Shown one piece after another: positions 11,056 through 21,082 of a stretch of 64,000 bases of DNA. The stretch lies in NCBI RefSeq assembly GCF_016031635.1, contig NZ_JACEGD010000011.1:358582-422581 (forward strand), in the 5' to 3' direction. The DNA is from Bradyrhizobium diversitatis. Lineage in GTDB: Bacteria; Pseudomonadota; Alphaproteobacteria; Rhizobiales; Xanthobacteraceae. The notes under the pieces were generated by a model. That model saw nothing but the letters and a program-made list of their open reading frames with translations. It was not told the origin of the DNA and searched no databases. The position numbers and the translations under genes are program-made. Numbering within the stretch: position 1 is the first letter of the stretch; each line of letters starts with the position of its first letter.

Positions 11056-12069
11056 ATGGACGACCTGAAATCGATCATTGGAAAAGTGGCGACCGGCGCC
11101 AGCCTGTCGCGTGACGAAGCCGCTTCCGCCTTCGACGCCATGATGTCGGGCGAGGCCACGCCATCGCAGATGGGCGGGCTGCTGATGGCGCTGCGCGTGC
11201 GCGGTGAGACCGTGGACGAGATCACCGGCGCCGTTTCTGCGATGCGCTCCAAGATGCTGACCGTGACGGCGCCGCCCGAAGCCGTCGACATCGTCGGCAC
11301 CGGCGGCGACGGCTCCGGCTCGGTCAACGTCTCGACCTGCGCCTCCTTCATCGTCTCGGGCGCCGGCGTGCCGGTCGCCAAGCACGGCAACCGCGCGCTG
11401 TCGTCGCGCTCGGGCGCCGCCGACGTGCTGGCCTCGCTCGGGGTGAAGATCGACCTGAAGCCGGAGCAGGTCGGACGCTGCGTGCGCGAATGCGGCATCG
11501 GCTTCATGTTCGCTCCCGCCCACCACCCCGCGATGAAGAACGTCGGCCCGACCCGGGTCGAACTTGCCACGCGCACGATCTTCAACCTGCTCGGCCCCCT
11601 GTCCAATCCGGCCGGCGTGAAGCGGCAGATGGTCGGCGTTTTCTCCAGGCAATGGGTGCAGCCGCTGGCGCAGGTGCTGAAGAACCTCGGCTCGGAATCC
11701 GCCTGGGTCGTGCATGGCTCCGACGGCCTCGACGAGATCACCCTCACCGGCCCGACCTTCGTCTCCGCGCTCCACAATGGCGAGATCCGGAATTTCGAGG
11801 TGACGCCCGAGGAGGCCGGACTGTCGCGTTGCGAGGCCGGCGCGCTCAGGGGCGGTGACGCCGATGCCAATGCGATCGCGCTGCAAAGCGTGCTCGACGG
11901 CAAGCCGAGCCCCTATCGCGACGTGGCGCTGATCAACGCCGCGGCCGCGCTGGTCGTGGCCGGCCGCGCCAAGGACCTCAAGGAGGGCGTCGCGATCGGC
12001 GCCCGCTCGATCGACAGCGGCGCGGCCAACGCGAAGCTGAAGCACCTGGTCGCAGTCTCCAACAGCTGA
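11056..12069 (+). CDS. trpD: Anthranilate phosphoribosyltransferase
   Basis: TrpD transfers the phosphoribosyl group of PRPP to anthranilate, the second committed step of tryptophan synthesis. The 337 residues include the PRPP-binding glycine loop [15 protein letters not shown], the [22 protein letters not shown] segment, [14 protein letters not shown] and [17 protein letters not shown]. The length is normal and it is not fused to a glutamine amidotransferase. It overlaps nothing and is separated from trpC by 8 bases, so the two form one transcription unit. Confidence 0.97.
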   Translation: MDDLKSIIGKVATGASLSRDEAASAFDAMMSGEATPSQMGGLLMALRVRGETVDEITGAVSAMRSKMLTVTAPPEAVDIVGTGGDGSGSVNVSTCASFIVSGAGVPVAKHGNRALSSRSGAADVLASLGVKIDLKPEQVGRCVRECGIGFMFAPAHHPAMKNVGPTRVELATRTIFNLLGPLSNPAGVKRQMVGVFSRQWVQPLAQVLKNLGSESAWVVHGSDGLDEITLTGPTFVSALHNGEIRNFEVTPEEAGLSRCEAGALRGGDADANAIALQSVLDGKPSPYRDVALINAAAALVVAGRAKDLKEGVAIGARSIDSGAANAKLKHLVAVSNS

Positions 12070-12077
12070 ACTCCCGC

Positions 12078-12887
12078 ATGCCCGACATCCTGACCAAGAT
12101 CGAGACCTATAAGCGCGAGGAGATCGCGGCAGCGAAGCGGACGCGTCCGCTCTCCGCCGTGGAGGCGCAAGCCAAGGCCGCATCCACGCCGCGTGGTTTC
12201 CTCCGCGCGATCAAGAGCAAGGTTGCCAACGGCGACTACGCGCTGATCGCCGAGATCAAGAAGGCCTCGCCCTCCAAGGGTCTCATCCGCGCCGATTTCG
12301 ACCCGCCGGCACTCGCAAGAGCCTATGAGGCGGGCGGCGCGGCCTGTCTGTCGGTGCTGACGGATACGCCCTCGTTCCAGGGCCATCTCGACTTCCTGGT
12401 GGCGGCGCGCGCGGCAACGTCACTGCCGGTGCTGCGCAAGGATTTCATGTTCGACACCTATCAGGTGGTCGAGGCCCGCGCGCACGGCGCCGACTGCATC
12501 CTGATCATCATGGCGGCGCTCGATGATGCCGCCGCGAGGGATATCGAAGACGCCGCCGTCGCCCATGGCATGGACGTCCTGATCGAGATCCATGACCGCG
12601 CCGAGCTCGAGCGGGCGCTGAAGCTGCGGTCGCCGATGATCGGCGTCAACAACCGCAACCTGCGCACCTTCGAGACCACGCTTGCGACCAGCGAGGCGCT
12701 GGCGCCGCTGATCCCTCGGGACCGACTGATGGTCGGCGAGAGCGGTATCTTCACGCCAGAAGATCTCGCCCGGCTCGAGCGCGTCGGCATAGCGACGTTC
12801 CTCGTCGGTGAAAGCCTGATGCGGCAGGCCGACGTCGCTGCGGCGACGCGCGCGCTGCTCGCGCGCAACACGATGGGCACGCGCTGA
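12078..12887 (+). CDS. trpC: Indole-3-glycerol phosphate synthase
   Basis: TrpC closes the ring of carboxyphenylamino-deoxyribulose phosphate to indole-3-glycerol phosphate. The 269-residue TIM barrel carries the signature [20 protein letters not shown], the catalytic lysine region [11 protein letters not shown], the [15 protein letters not shown] strand and the phosphate-binding ends [12 protein letters not shown] and [11 protein letters not shown]. It is a single-function enzyme, not fused to TrpF. It lies one base ahead of moaC, the standard alphaproteobacterial trpDC-moaC order. Confidence 0.97.
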   Translation: MPDILTKIETYKREEIAAAKRTRPLSAVEAQAKAASTPRGFLRAIKSKVANGDYALIAEIKKASPSKGLIRADFDPPALARAYEAGGAACLSVLTDTPSFQGHLDFLVAARAATSLPVLRKDFMFDTYQVVEARAHGADCILIIMAALDDAAARDIEDAAVAHGMDVLIEIHDRAELERALKLRSPMIGVNNRNLRTFETTLATSEALAPLIPRDRLMVGESGIFTPEDLARLERVGIATFLVGESLMRQADVAAATRALLARNTMGTR

Positions 12888-12888
12888 T

Positions 12889-13437
12889 ATGGCGCGCAAG
12901 CCAGCCAAGACGAGGCCAGCCAAGACGAGGCCAGCCAGGACGAAGCCGGCCAAATCCAAGGTCGGCCCCGCCCTCACCCATATCGGCGCCTCCGGCGAGG
13001 CGCGGATGGTCGACGTCTCGGACAAGCCCGCGACCGAGCGGCTTGCTGTCGCGGAAGGCCGCGTCGTCATGACCAGGGCGACGCTCGACCTGATCGTATC
13101 CGGCAACGCCAAGAAAGGCGACGTGCTCGGCACCGCGCGTATCGCCGGCATCATGGCCGCCAAGCGCACCTCGGAGCTGATCCCGCTCTGTCATCCGCTC
13201 GCGCTGTCGAAGGTCATCGTCGATATCGAGCCTGACGCCAAGCTGCCGGGCTGCGTGGTACGGGCCAGCGTGAAGGTGACCGGACCGACCGGCGTCGAGA
13301 TGGAGGCGCTCACGGCGGTCTCGGTCGCCTGCCTCACCATCTACGACATGATCAAGGCGGTCGAGCGCGGCGTGCGCATCGAAGACATCCACCTGGTCGA
13401 GAAGCTCGGCGGCAAATCCGGCCACTACCGCGCCTGA
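12889..13437 (+). CDS. moaC: Cyclic pyranopterin monophosphate synthase (molybdenum cofactor step 1b) with basic N-terminal extension
   Basis: MoaC converts the cyclic intermediate made by MoaA into cyclic pyranopterin monophosphate. The core (residues about 27-182) contains [69 protein letters not shown] and [10 protein letters not shown], all conserved active-site segments. The first 26 residues form an unusual K/R/P/T/A-rich tail encoded by a 15-bp tandem repeat; typical MoaC starts near residue 27. No other start codon with a clear ribosome site lies between. The ATG follows the trpC stop by one base, so it is co-translated with the trp genes. Confidence 0.94.
   Translation: MARKPAKTRPAKTRPARTKPAKSKVGPALTHIGASGEARMVDVSDKPATERLAVAEGRVVMTRATLDLIVSGNAKKGDVLGTARIAGIMAAKRTSELIPLCHPLALSKVIVDIEPDAKLPGCVVRASVKVTGPTGVEMEALTAVSVACLTIYDMIKAVERGVRIEDIHLVEKLGGKSGHYRA
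12901..12945 (+). repeat. 15-bp tandem repeat inside the moaC 5' end
   Basis: Three head-to-tail copies of a 15-base unit (12901-12915, 12916-12930, 12931-12945; first two identical, third with two changes) are followed by a decayed fourth (12946-12960). Since 15 is a multiple of three, copy-number change keeps the frame and only lengthens or shortens the basic P-A-K-T-R tail of MoaC. Confidence 0.9.
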
Positions 13438-13613
13438 AACCGCTTGCTGCGGCGAACCGCCTCTCGCGCGGCGCACATCGATTGCTTTTGAGCGCGGCCT
13501 TTCATGTTGCGTTAACCGCGCTTCCTAACTTTGCCTCCACACCGTTCCCGTAAACCAACGGATGTTTCCAGGGCCAAGAATTGATCCTGAGGTGTGCCCG
13601 GCAATGATCCAGC

Positions 13614-16346
13614 ATGATGACGAAATTCGGCAGTCGCCTCTTTGACCAAGCCTTCGTGCGCGGCGGACCGATCCGCTGGCTGGTGGTGGGCGGCACGCTG
13701 CTGATCGCGGCCATCGCCATCGGCTCTGTCCTGATGGCGCAGAATTTCCGCGAGCGGGCGCTGCGCAACTCCGGCCGCGAGCTGGAAAACACCGTGCTGC
13801 TGCTCGCTCATCATTTCGATCAGCAGTTGCAGGATTTCGCGGTCATCCAGAAGGATTTCGTCGACCACGTCCGTTCGATCGGAATCACGACCGGGGAAGA
13901 CTATCGCAAGCGCCTTTCGGGCGAGGACGTCCACCGGATGCTGCGGTCGAAGATCGAGGCGCTGCCCTACATCGGCGGCGTCAACGTCACCGATGCCGAA
14001 GGCAATCTGATCAATTCGTCGACGGCATGGCCGGCTCCCAAGGTGAACGTGGCCGATCGCGCCTACTTCCGCACCTTCAAATACGATCCCTTTTCGCCTG
14101 ATGTCCTGATCGAGCCGCTGCATAGCCGCGTCTCGGGCGCATGGACCATCCTGGTGGCCCGGAAGATCGTCGGGCCCAGCGGCGAGTTCCTCGGTGTCGT
14201 CGGACGCGGCATCGAACCAGCCAACTTCGAGAAATTCTTCGCCTCCGTCGTGCTCGGCGAAGGCGCGACGATCTCGATGCTGCATCGCGACGGCACGCTG
14301 CTCGCCCGTTATCCCCATTCCAGCGAACTGATGGGACGTAATTTCAAGACCGGTTCGTTCGCACATCAGAGGATTTTCGGCCTCGATCACTTCGCCGGCC
14401 GCTTCACGAGCCCCGTCGACGGCGAGGACCGGCTGATCTCGGCGCGTGCCCTGCCGCACTTCCCGATCCTGATGATGGCCAGCACGACGCGCGCGGCGGC
14501 CCTGACCGACTGGCGGGAACAGATCGGCATCCTGATCTCGGTCGCCGCCTCTTCCGCGCTCGCCATCGCAGGCGTGCTGATTGCGATCGTGCGCAAGCTG
14601 CTGGAGCAGCACCGCCTTTCGCGCGAACGGCTGACGCTGGAGAAACAGCGGCTCGACCGCGCCGTCAACAACATGACGCAAGGCCTCTTGCTGTTCGACG
14701 CCGAGCAGCGGCTCGTGGTCTGCAACCAGCGCTATCTCGAGATGTACGGTTTGTCGGCCAAGGTCGTGAAGCCCGGCTCCCGTTTCCGCGACATCATCGC
14801 TCATCGCAAGGCGACCGGCTCGTTCACCGGCGACGTCGACGCCTACGTCGCGCGCGTCCTGAAGGACATTCATCTCCGCAACTCCATGGTGGTCGATACC
14901 GCCGATGGCCGCTCGATCCACATCCTCAACGAACCGCTCGCGGATGGCGGCTGGGTGGCGACCCATGAGGACATCACGGAGCGCCGTCGCATCGAGGAGC
15001 GCATCACCCACCTCGCCCATTACGACGCGCTCACGGATCTGCCCAACCGCGCCATGTTCCACGAGCATCTGCGGCAAGAGCTGGCCGCGATCCGCGACGG
15101 CGAGCAGGTCGCGGTGCATTACATCGACATCGACGAGTTCAAGGGCGTCAACGACGCGCTCGGCCATCTCGTCGGCGACGAGCTGTTGAAATCGGTAGCC
15201 GCGAGCCTCCAGCGCTGTGCAGGCCCGGCGGACTTCGTGGCGCGACTCGGTGGCGACGAATTCGCCATCGTGCAGAGCGCGGTGATGTCGCCGGACCAGG
15301 TCGACGAACTCGTCGCGCGAGTCTTCGAGACCATCCGCACGCCGTTCGACTGCATGGGCCATCATCTCACCACCGACGCCAGCATCGGCATTGCGCTTGC
15401 GCCGGAACACGGAACGGTGCTGGACCAGATCCTCAAGAACGCGGACATGGCGATGTACGCGGCGAAGTCCGCCGGACGCCGCACCTACCGCTTCTTCGAG
15501 CCGGAGATGGACACCAGGGTCCGCGAGCGCCGTCAGCTCGAGAGCGACCTGCGCCACGCCATCGCCCAAGGCGGGTTCGAAGGCGGGCTCGAGGTTCATT
15601 ACCAGCCCTGCCTCGGCCTGAAGGATGACCGCATCACCGGCTGCGAGGCATTGGTGCGCTGGCGTCATCCCGAGCGCGGCATGGTCTCGCCGGCCGAATT
15701 CATCCCGATCGCCGAGGACACCGGCCTCATCAACGAGATCGGCGAATGGGTGCTGGCGACCGCGTGCCGGGACGCGGCCACCTGGCCCGACGACATCCGC
15801 CTCGCCGTCAACGTCTCGCCGGTGCAGTTCAAGAGCGGCACGCTGGCGCTGAAGATCATGGCGGCGCTCGCCGCGTCGAACCTGCCGGCGAGCCGGCTCG
15901 AGCTCGAGATCACCGAAGCAGTCCTGATCCGCGACGACGATGCCGCGCTCGCGATCCTGCACCAGCTCCGAGCCATCGGCGTGCGCATCGCGCTCGACGA
16001 TTTCGGCACCGGCTACTCATCCCTGAGCTATCTGCACCGCTTCCCCTTCGACAAGATCAAGATCGACCGCTGCTTCGTCGACGACATCGCACGCCCCGAC
16101 GGCTCCGCCAGCATCGTTCAGGCCGTCGTCAACCTGGCGACCTCCCGCCGCATGACCACCACGGCCGAGGGCGTCGAGACCGAGGAGCAGCGCCGCCTGC
16201 TTCGCACGCTCGGCTGCTCCGAGATGCAGGGCTATCTGTTCAGCGCCGCCAAGCCGGCCGACAAGATGCTGGAGCTGTTCGCGCTGCACCGCAGCCGGCT
16301 CGCCCGGCGCGAAGGCAGTGAAGGCCGCCGCCGCGAGGCAAGCTAG
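13614..16346 (+). CDS. Membrane sensor with Cache, PAS, GGDEF and EAL domains (cyclic-di-GMP turnover)
   Basis: The 910-residue protein has an N-terminal transmembrane helix (about residues 18-42), a periplasmic Cache-type sensor (about 45-290, with GGVNVTDAEGNLINSS and WTILVARKIVGPSGEFLGVVG), a second helix near 300-325, a PAS domain (about 345-455), then a diguanylate cyclase domain with intact GGDEF at residues 546-550 (ARLGGDEFAIV), and a phosphodiesterase domain with intact EAL at 678-680 (GCEALVRWRHPERG) plus DDFGTGYSSLSYL. Both enzymatic signatures look complete, so it could make or degrade cyclic-di-GMP in response to an external small molecule. It stands alone downstream of moaC and begins the accessory block. 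The start could also be ATG 13617. Confidence 0.92.
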   Translation: MMTKFGSRLFDQAFVRGGPIRWLVVGGTLLIAAIAIGSVLMAQNFRERALRNSGRELENTVLLLAHHFDQQLQDFAVIQKDFVDHVRSIGITTGEDYRKRLSGEDVHRMLRSKIEALPYIGGVNVTDAEGNLINSSTAWPAPKVNVADRAYFRTFKYDPFSPDVLIEPLHSRVSGAWTILVARKIVGPSGEFLGVVGRGIEPANFEKFFASVVLGEGATISMLHRDGTLLARYPHSSELMGRNFKTGSFAHQRIFGLDHFAGRFTSPVDGEDRLISARALPHFPILMMASTTRAAALTDWREQIGILISVAASSALAIAGVLIAIVRKLLEQHRLSRERLTLEKQRLDRAVNNMTQGLLLFDAEQRLVVCNQRYLEMYGLSAKVVKPGSRFRDIIAHRKATGSFTGDVDAYVARVLKDIHLRNSMVVDTADGRSIHILNEPLADGGWVATHEDITERRRIEERITHLAHYDALTDLPNRAMFHEHLRQELAAIRDGEQVAVHYIDIDEFKGVNDALGHLVGDELLKSVAASLQRCAGPADFVARLGGDEFAIVQSAVMSPDQVDELVARVFETIRTPFDCMGHHLTTDASIGIALAPEHGTVLDQILKNADMAMYAAKSAGRRTYRFFEPEMDTRVRERRQLESDLRHAIAQGGFEGGLEVHYQPCLGLKDDRITGCEALVRWRHPERGMVSPAEFIPIAEDTGLINEIGEWVLATACRDAATWPDDIRLAVNVSPVQFKSGTLALKIMAALAASNLPASRLELEITEAVLIRDDDAALAILHQLRAIGVRIALDDFGTGYSSLSYLHRFPFDKIKIDRCFVDDIARPDGSASIVQAVVNLATSRRMTTTAEGVETEEQRRLLRTLGCSEMQGYLFSAAKPADKMLELFALHRSRLARREGSEGRRREAS

Positions 16347-16652
16347 GTCCTCCGCGACCCATCGCGCTTGACGGTTACGCTGGGTCCAAGTATTTCCACT
16401 CTTGCAGCCGCTGTGATGCCGCTGCCGTAGGCGTTACCGTCATCCAACGCGTCCTTTGTCGAGAGGATCCCAGCAGGGAGATCTCGATTCACGAGACGCC
16501 ACGGTCATGCCATCACACCTCCTGTTTGCGGACGCCTACCCGTTCAAGATGCCGAATCCGGCACGAATGCCGCGATGCCGGCTGTCTTGTCGGATGGCTC
16601 GCCATGAGGATTTCGAGGGTTGCCGTGGCCTTTTCAATCGAAAGGCAACACC
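16347..16652. other. intergenic stretch, no gene supported
   Basis: Between the GGDEF/EAL gene and the SDR. A short plus-strand frame (16456-16656) exists but runs into the SDR start and shows no family feature, codon pattern or ribosome site that would justify calling it. No clear hairpin or promoter was identified. Confidence 0.6.
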
Positions 16653-17408
16653 ATGAAGATGACTGGCAACACGATTCTCGTCACGGGCGGCACCAGCGGC
16701 ATCGGCCGTGCGCTCGCCAAGGCTTTTCACGATCGCGGCAACCGCGTCATCGTGACGGGGCGACGGCAAGCCCTGCTTGATCAGATCACGGCTGGGCGCC
16801 CCGGCCTGATCGGCATGCCGCTCGACCTCGACGATCCATCGAGCCTGCCGCGCCTGTCGGCCGACATGCGCGCACGATTTCCCGAGCTCAACGTGCTGAT
16901 CGCCAACGCTGGCATCTCGCGAGCGGAGGACATGACCGATGATGGTTGGAACACCTCCGACGCGGAGGCGATCGTCGAGACCAACATTCTCGGCGTGCTG
17001 CGCGTGACGGCGGCGTTCCTGCCGGCGGTGAAAAAGCAGCAGAACGCTACGATCATCGCAACCGGCTCGAATCTCGCCTTTGTGCCGCGCGCCGACTTCC
17101 CGACCTACTGCGCCAGCAAGGCGTTCCTGCATTCCTGGCTGCAATCGCTGCGGCATCAGCTCCGCAGGATTCCGGTCGAGGTGCTGGAGCTCGCACCGCC
17201 CTATGTCCAGACCGAGCTTACCGGCGCGCGGCAGGCAAGCGATGAGCGCGCGATGCCGTTGCCAGCCTACATCGCAGAGGTCATGCAATTGCTAGAGCTG
17301 CGGGTTCATCCCCGCGATGAAGTGCTTGTCGAACGCGACCGCGCTCGTCGATGGGCCGAGCGTGAGGGCCGCTACGAGACGACCTTCGCCGCCATGAACC
17401 CGAGCTGA
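16653..17408 (+). CDS. Short-chain dehydrogenase/reductase (DltE-like)
   Basis: The 251-residue cytosolic oxidoreductase starts MKMTGNTILVTGG at 16653, preceded by GAAAGGC. The NAD(P)-binding motif TGGTSGIG lies at residues 11-18, the NAG strand in VLIANAGIS, a serine in ATGSNLAF and the catalytic Y152-x3-K156 in YCASKAF. It resembles the DltE-like group of classical SDRs, substrate unknown. An upstream in-frame start (16620) is less likely. It converges with the ctpA-like gene through a strong shared hairpin. Confidence 0.88.
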   Translation: MKMTGNTILVTGGTSGIGRALAKAFHDRGNRVIVTGRRQALLDQITAGRPGLIGMPLDLDDPSSLPRLSADMRARFPELNVLIANAGISRAEDMTDDGWNTSDAEAIVETNILGVLRVTAAFLPAVKKQQNATIIATGSNLAFVPRADFPTYCASKAFLHSWLQSLRHQLRRIPVEVLELAPPYVQTELTGARQASDERAMPLPAYIAEVMQLLELRVHPRDEVLVERDRARRWAEREGRYETTFAAMNPS

Positions 17409-17426
17409 GACAACCCAAAACGAATT

Positions 17427-17456
17427 CGCCCGGGAGGGGTCATCCACTCCCGGGCG
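17427..17456. terminator. bidirectional hairpin terminator
   Basis: A perfect 10-bp stem (17427-17436 with 17447-17456, CGCCCGGGAG) with a 10-base loop lies between the convergent SDR and protease genes. On the minus side it is followed by AATTCGTTTT, a modest T tract, so it probably ends the protease transcript and perhaps also the SDR's. Confidence 0.75.
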
Positions 17457-17482
17457 ATCGATGTCTGGGGATCTCGCAGGGT

Positions 17483-18820
17483 CTAGTTCGGCACTGCAGC
17501 CTTCGTCGCAGGCTTGGCAGCGACGGCATTTGCCGTAACGCCGTGGAGGAAGTCGAACGCTGCGTGCAGGGCCTTGTCGTCCTTCTCTTCCGGCGGGACA
17601 TAGGACTGCGATCCGGTCTGCTCGGTGCCGTCGGAAGCCGACAGATGGCCGCGCATCTGGGATTCCGCCATGGTGTCCATCCGGCCCTTCAGCTCGGGCG
17701 GCACGTCCTGGAGGATCTCGATGTCGGGCGCGATGCCCTGAGCCTGGATCGAGCGGCCCGACGGCGTGTAGTATCGCGCCGTGGTCAGCGCGAGCGCGCC
17801 ATTGCCGGAGCCGAGCGGAATGATGGTCTGCACGGAGCCCTTGCCGAACGAGCGCGTGCCAATCAGCGTCGCCCGCTTGTGGTCGTGCAGCGCGCCGGCC
17901 ACGATCTCCGAGGCCGAGGCCGATCCGCCATTGATCAGGACCACGAGCGGCTTGCCCTTGGTGAGATCGCCGCCATGTGCGGTGAAACGCTGAGTCTCGT
18001 CCGCATTGCGGCCGCGGGTCGAGACGACCTCGCCCCGCTGCAGGAAGGCGCTCGACACCGACACGGCCTGATCGAGCAGTCCACCCGGATTGTTGCGCAG
18101 ATCCATCACGTAACCTGCGAGCTTCTCCGCCGGGACCTGCTTGGAGATCGACGCGATCGCCTTCTTCAGGCCGTCGGTGGTCTGCTCGTTGAAAGAGGTG
18201 ACGCGGATATAGCCGATGTCGCCGTTCTCGACGTGGAAGCGCACCGGGCGCACATGGATGATTTCGCGCGTGATCGAAACGTCGAGCGGTGCGTCCGCGC
18301 CCTTGCGCACGATGGTGAGCTTGGTCTTGGTATCGACCGGGCCCTTCATCTTGTTGACGGCCTGCTCGAGCGTCATGCCCTGTACCGCCTCGCCGTCGAT
18401 CTTGCTGATGAGGTCGCCTGACATGATGCCGGCCTTCGAGGCCGGCGTATCGTCGATCGGCGAGACCACCTTGACGAGGCCATCCTCCATGGTGACCTCG
18501 ATGCCGAGCCCGCCGAACTCGCCGGAGGTGGTCTCCTGCATCTCGGTCCAGGCCTTGGCGTTCATGTAGCGCGAGTGCGGATCGAGCGAGGTCACCATGC
18601 CGGTGATCGCGCCCTCGATCAGCTTGGCGTTGTCGGGCTTCTCGACATAGCTGGCCTTGACCCGCTCGAACACCGCGCCGAACAAATTGAGCTGGGAATA
18701 GGCATCGTCCGCGGTCGCTGCTGCCCGCGCCGCCCATACTCCGCTGTGCGGGCCGGCTACCAGAAGAGTCAGACACGCTCCGGTGAGCGCGCCGAGGGGG
18801 AACAGCAGGGTTTTCCGCAT
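17483..18820 (-). CDS. ctpA: C-terminal processing protease, S41 family, periplasmic
   Basis: The 445-residue protein begins with a signal peptide (residues 1-35), then a PDZ domain (about 100-185, GLGIEVTMEDGLVKVVSPIDDTPA) and the S41 peptidase core. The catalytic serine is S302 in NGGSASASEI and the general-base lysine K327 in RSFGKGSVQT, spaced as in E. coli Prc. Such enzymes trim exported proteins at their C-termini. Its usual alphaproteobacterial neighbours (murein hydrolase, rlmH, rppH) are absent here, so this may be an extra paralogue. The last 60 residues are low complexity. Confidence 0.92.
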   Translation of the reverse strand: MRKTLLFPLGALTGACLTLLVAGPHSGVWAARAAATADDAYSQLNLFGAVFERVKASYVEKPDNAKLIEGAITGMVTSLDPHSRYMNAKAWTEMQETTSGEFGGLGIEVTMEDGLVKVVSPIDDTPASKAGIMSGDLISKIDGEAVQGMTLEQAVNKMKGPVDTKTKLTIVRKGADAPLDVSITREIIHVRPVRFHVENGDIGYIRVTSFNEQTTDGLKKAIASISKQVPAEKLAGYVMDLRNNPGGLLDQAVSVSSAFLQRGEVVSTRGRNADETQRFTAHGGDLTKGKPLVVLINGGSASASEIVAGALHDHKRATLIGTRSFGKGSVQTIIPLGSGNGALALTTARYYTPSGRSIQAQGIAPDIEILQDVPPELKGRMDTMAESQMRGHLSASDGTEQTGSQSYVPPEEKDDKALHAAFDFLHGVTANAVAAKPATKAAVPN

Positions 18821-19126
18821 GGATCACGTAGCCTTTTGCTTGGCGGTTCTCTTCGGGTTGGGAGCGCCATGCACAGCAAATGGCGATCCAGCCCACTTCT
18901 CACAATACCATTCCGGTTTCTTCAAGGCCGGGATACCACGCTGGCGGGTATACGAAGAAATCCCTTCGCCTTGGCCTAAACTTTTGGCAACGTTCCGAGT
19001 GTTTCGCGCGAAGCGGAAACCGGTCGGGCCGCCCACGCCTCGCAGCTATGCGATTTTAGGATGGTTTTGCAGAGCCGGACGCGATAGGCGATGGCAATAA
19101 GACTTCAAATTCTCGGGAGGACAACA
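18821..19126. other. divergent promoter region, ctpA / hydroxy-acid dehydrogenase
   Basis: About 300 bases separate the divergent starts. I see no reading frame with support. The stretch is rich in the GAAACCGG-type words common in the intergenic repeats of this genome, for example around 19013-19030, but without a clean two-part stem. Both genes probably use promoters here. Confidence 0.5.
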
Positions 19127-20260
19127 ATGAACGAAGCGCCCCGCATCCGGCCTGAAAGGAACGTCGAACTCGGCGCCAGCAACGAGCTGTTCCAGAACCT
19201 GCACGAGTTCATCCGGAAAGCGCGCGCCAACCTGAACCAGAACGCCTGGGACTACATCGTCGGCGCGGCCGAGACCGAGACCACAATGCGCCGCAACCGC
19301 ATGGCGCTGGACGAGATCGCCTTCCGCCCGCGCGTGCTGCGCGATGTCCGCAAGGTCGACGGAGGGGTCGATCAATTCGGCCGCAGGATGCGCCTGCCGG
19401 TGGTGCTCGCCCCGGTCGGCGCCCTCGAGATCTTCGATCCGGATGGCGCGTCAAGCGTGGCACGCGCCGCCGGCACTTTCGGTGCGGCGCACATGCTGAG
19501 CTCGGTATCCGAGCCAGGACTCGAGAAGACCGCCGAAGCCGCGCCCGACGCGCTGCGCCTCTATCAGCTTTATGTCCGCGGCGACGATGCCTTCGTCGCC
19601 GATGTCGTCAGCCGGGCCGAGAAGAACGCCTATGCCGCCTTCTGCCTGACCGTCGACACCGCCCATTACAGCCGTCGTGAACGCGACATCGCCAAGCGCT
19701 ACGTTCGCGAGAGTCGTCTGCGCGCCACCGGCGGCGATTTCCAGAAGGGCCTGGAATGGCGGACCGTGAAGATGATCAAGGACAAGTTCAAAATACCGCT
19801 GATCCTCAAGGGCATTGCCACGGCAGAAGACGCGCTGATCGCGCTCGATCACGGCGTCGAGTGGATCTACGTCTCCAACCATGGCGGCCGCCAGCTCGAC
19901 CACGGCCGCGGCGCCATGCATGTGCTGCCCGAGATCGTCGATGCCGTGAAGGGCCGCGCCAAGATCATGGTCGACGGCGGCTTCGGCCGCGGCACCGACA
20001 TCGTCAAGGCGATCGCGGCGGGCGCGGACCTCGTCGGCATCGGCCGGCTGCAATGCTGGGCGCTGGCGGCAGCGGGCGAAGCCGGTGTCACCCGGATGCT
20101 GGAACTGCTCGAGGACGAGGTGCTGCGCTGCCTTGGCCTCCTGGGCGCCACCTCATTCGCCGAGATCGACAAATCCTGCCTGCATCCGGCAACCGCCACC
20201 AACGCCCCCAGCGTGTTCAGCGCGTTCCCGCTGTTCGATCATGAGCCTTATCGTTACTGA
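19127..20260 (+). CDS. FMN-dependent alpha-hydroxy-acid dehydrogenase (LldD/glycolate-oxidase family)
   Basis: The 377-residue TIM-barrel flavoenzyme oxidises a 2-hydroxy acid (lactate, glycolate or mandelate type) to the oxo acid. Recognisable parts are LPVVLAPVGALEIFDPDG, LYQLYVRGDD, FCLTVDTAHYSRRERDIA, the FMN-lysine ILKGIATAEDA, the catalytic histidine and substrate arginine in SNHGGRQLDHGRGAM, and the phosphate-binding VDGGFGRGTDIVKAIAAGAD. The start at ATG 19127 is set by GGGAGGA; an in-frame ATG at 19091 lacks one. No transporter or regulator of lactate use is adjacent, so the substrate is uncertain. Confidence 0.9.
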   Translation: MNEAPRIRPERNVELGASNELFQNLHEFIRKARANLNQNAWDYIVGAAETETTMRRNRMALDEIAFRPRVLRDVRKVDGGVDQFGRRMRLPVVLAPVGALEIFDPDGASSVARAAGTFGAAHMLSSVSEPGLEKTAEAAPDALRLYQLYVRGDDAFVADVVSRAEKNAYAAFCLTVDTAHYSRRERDIAKRYVRESRLRATGGDFQKGLEWRTVKMIKDKFKIPLILKGIATAEDALIALDHGVEWIYVSNHGGRQLDHGRGAMHVLPEIVDAVKGRAKIMVDGGFGRGTDIVKAIAAGADLVGIGRLQCWALAAAGEAGVTRMLELLEDEVLRCLGLLGATSFAEIDKSCLHPATATNAPSVFSAFPLFDHEPYRY

Positions 20261-20288
20261 CTTGCCATACTGAAGTGAAAAGGACGCA

Positions 20289-20912
20289 ATGACATCGCTC
20301 TCTCCCGGCAGCGCGGATGCGCTGCTGTTCGATCTCGGGCGCGTCGTGCTCGACATCGACTTCTCCAAGGCGATCGCCTGCTGGGCGGGACATGCCGGCT
20401 GCGAGCCCGAGGCGATCGTCGCGCGCTATGTGCGTGACGAGGCCTACCGCCTGCACGAGATGGGCAAGATCAGCGACGAGGATTATTTCGGCTCGCTGCG
20501 CGCGTCGCTCGGAATCGGCATCTCGGATGCGCAGTTCCTGGAAGGCTGGAACGCGATCTTCGCAGGCGAGATGCCCGACATCGCCGAGCTGTTGCCGCGC
20601 GCGGCGAAGCAGATGCCGCTCTATGCCTTCTCCAACACCAATCGGCCGCACGTTGACTATTTTTCGAAGGAATATGCCGGCCTGCTCGGCCATTTCCGCG
20701 AGCTGTATCTGTCGTCCAGCATCGGCCTGCGCAAACCGGACGCGGAGGCGTTCGACCACGTCGTCGCCGCGATCGGCGTGCCGGCCGGTCGTATCGTGTT
20801 CTTCGACGACCTCGCGGAGAACATCGAGGGCGCGCGGGCGCGAGGTTTGAACGCCGTGCACGTGACGTCGCCCGGCGACGTCGGGAACGCATTGAGGGCG
20901 CTTGGGATCTGA
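20289..20912 (+). CDS. HAD-superfamily phosphatase, YihX-like
   Basis: The 207-residue protein has the HAD motif I FDLGRVVLDIDFSKA with nucleophile D15, motif II LYAFSNTNRPHVDYF, motif III lysine in SIGLRKPDAEAFDHV and motif IV VFFDDLAENIEGARARG. The DLG form of motif I, the IDF continuation and the SNTNR motif closely match E. coli YihX, an alpha-D-glucose-1-phosphate phosphatase. It follows the hydroxy-acid dehydrogenase by 28 bases and is likely co-transcribed. The substrate is inferred by similarity only. Confidence 0.85.
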   Translation: MTSLSPGSADALLFDLGRVVLDIDFSKAIACWAGHAGCEPEAIVARYVRDEAYRLHEMGKISDEDYFGSLRASLGIGISDAQFLEGWNAIFAGEMPDIAELLPRAAKQMPLYAFSNTNRPHVDYFSKEYAGLLGHFRELYLSSSIGLRKPDAEAFDHVVAAIGVPAGRIVFFDDLAENIEGARARGLNAVHVTSPGDVGNALRALGI

Positions 20913-21082
20913 CGCCAACCGGGGTGCCGCGAGATGTCTGCAGCGCCCCTTGGTTTCCGGAACTCAATTGCAGGAGATGAGGAACCCAACGCCTCTGTGC
21001 ATTTTTGTACGGAGTTCCGGGAACGGAATACCACCCTTCGGACTCATGAGTCGGTTGGGATTTCTACATCGGACGGATCGAC

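Noticed and set aside
13512..15962. 816-residue minus-strand frame opposite the GGDEF/EAL gene
   Set aside because: The plus-strand protein has intact GGDEF and EAL motifs; the mirror frame has none.
16456..16656. 66-residue frame before the SDR
   Set aside because: No ribosome site, no family, overlaps the SDR start.
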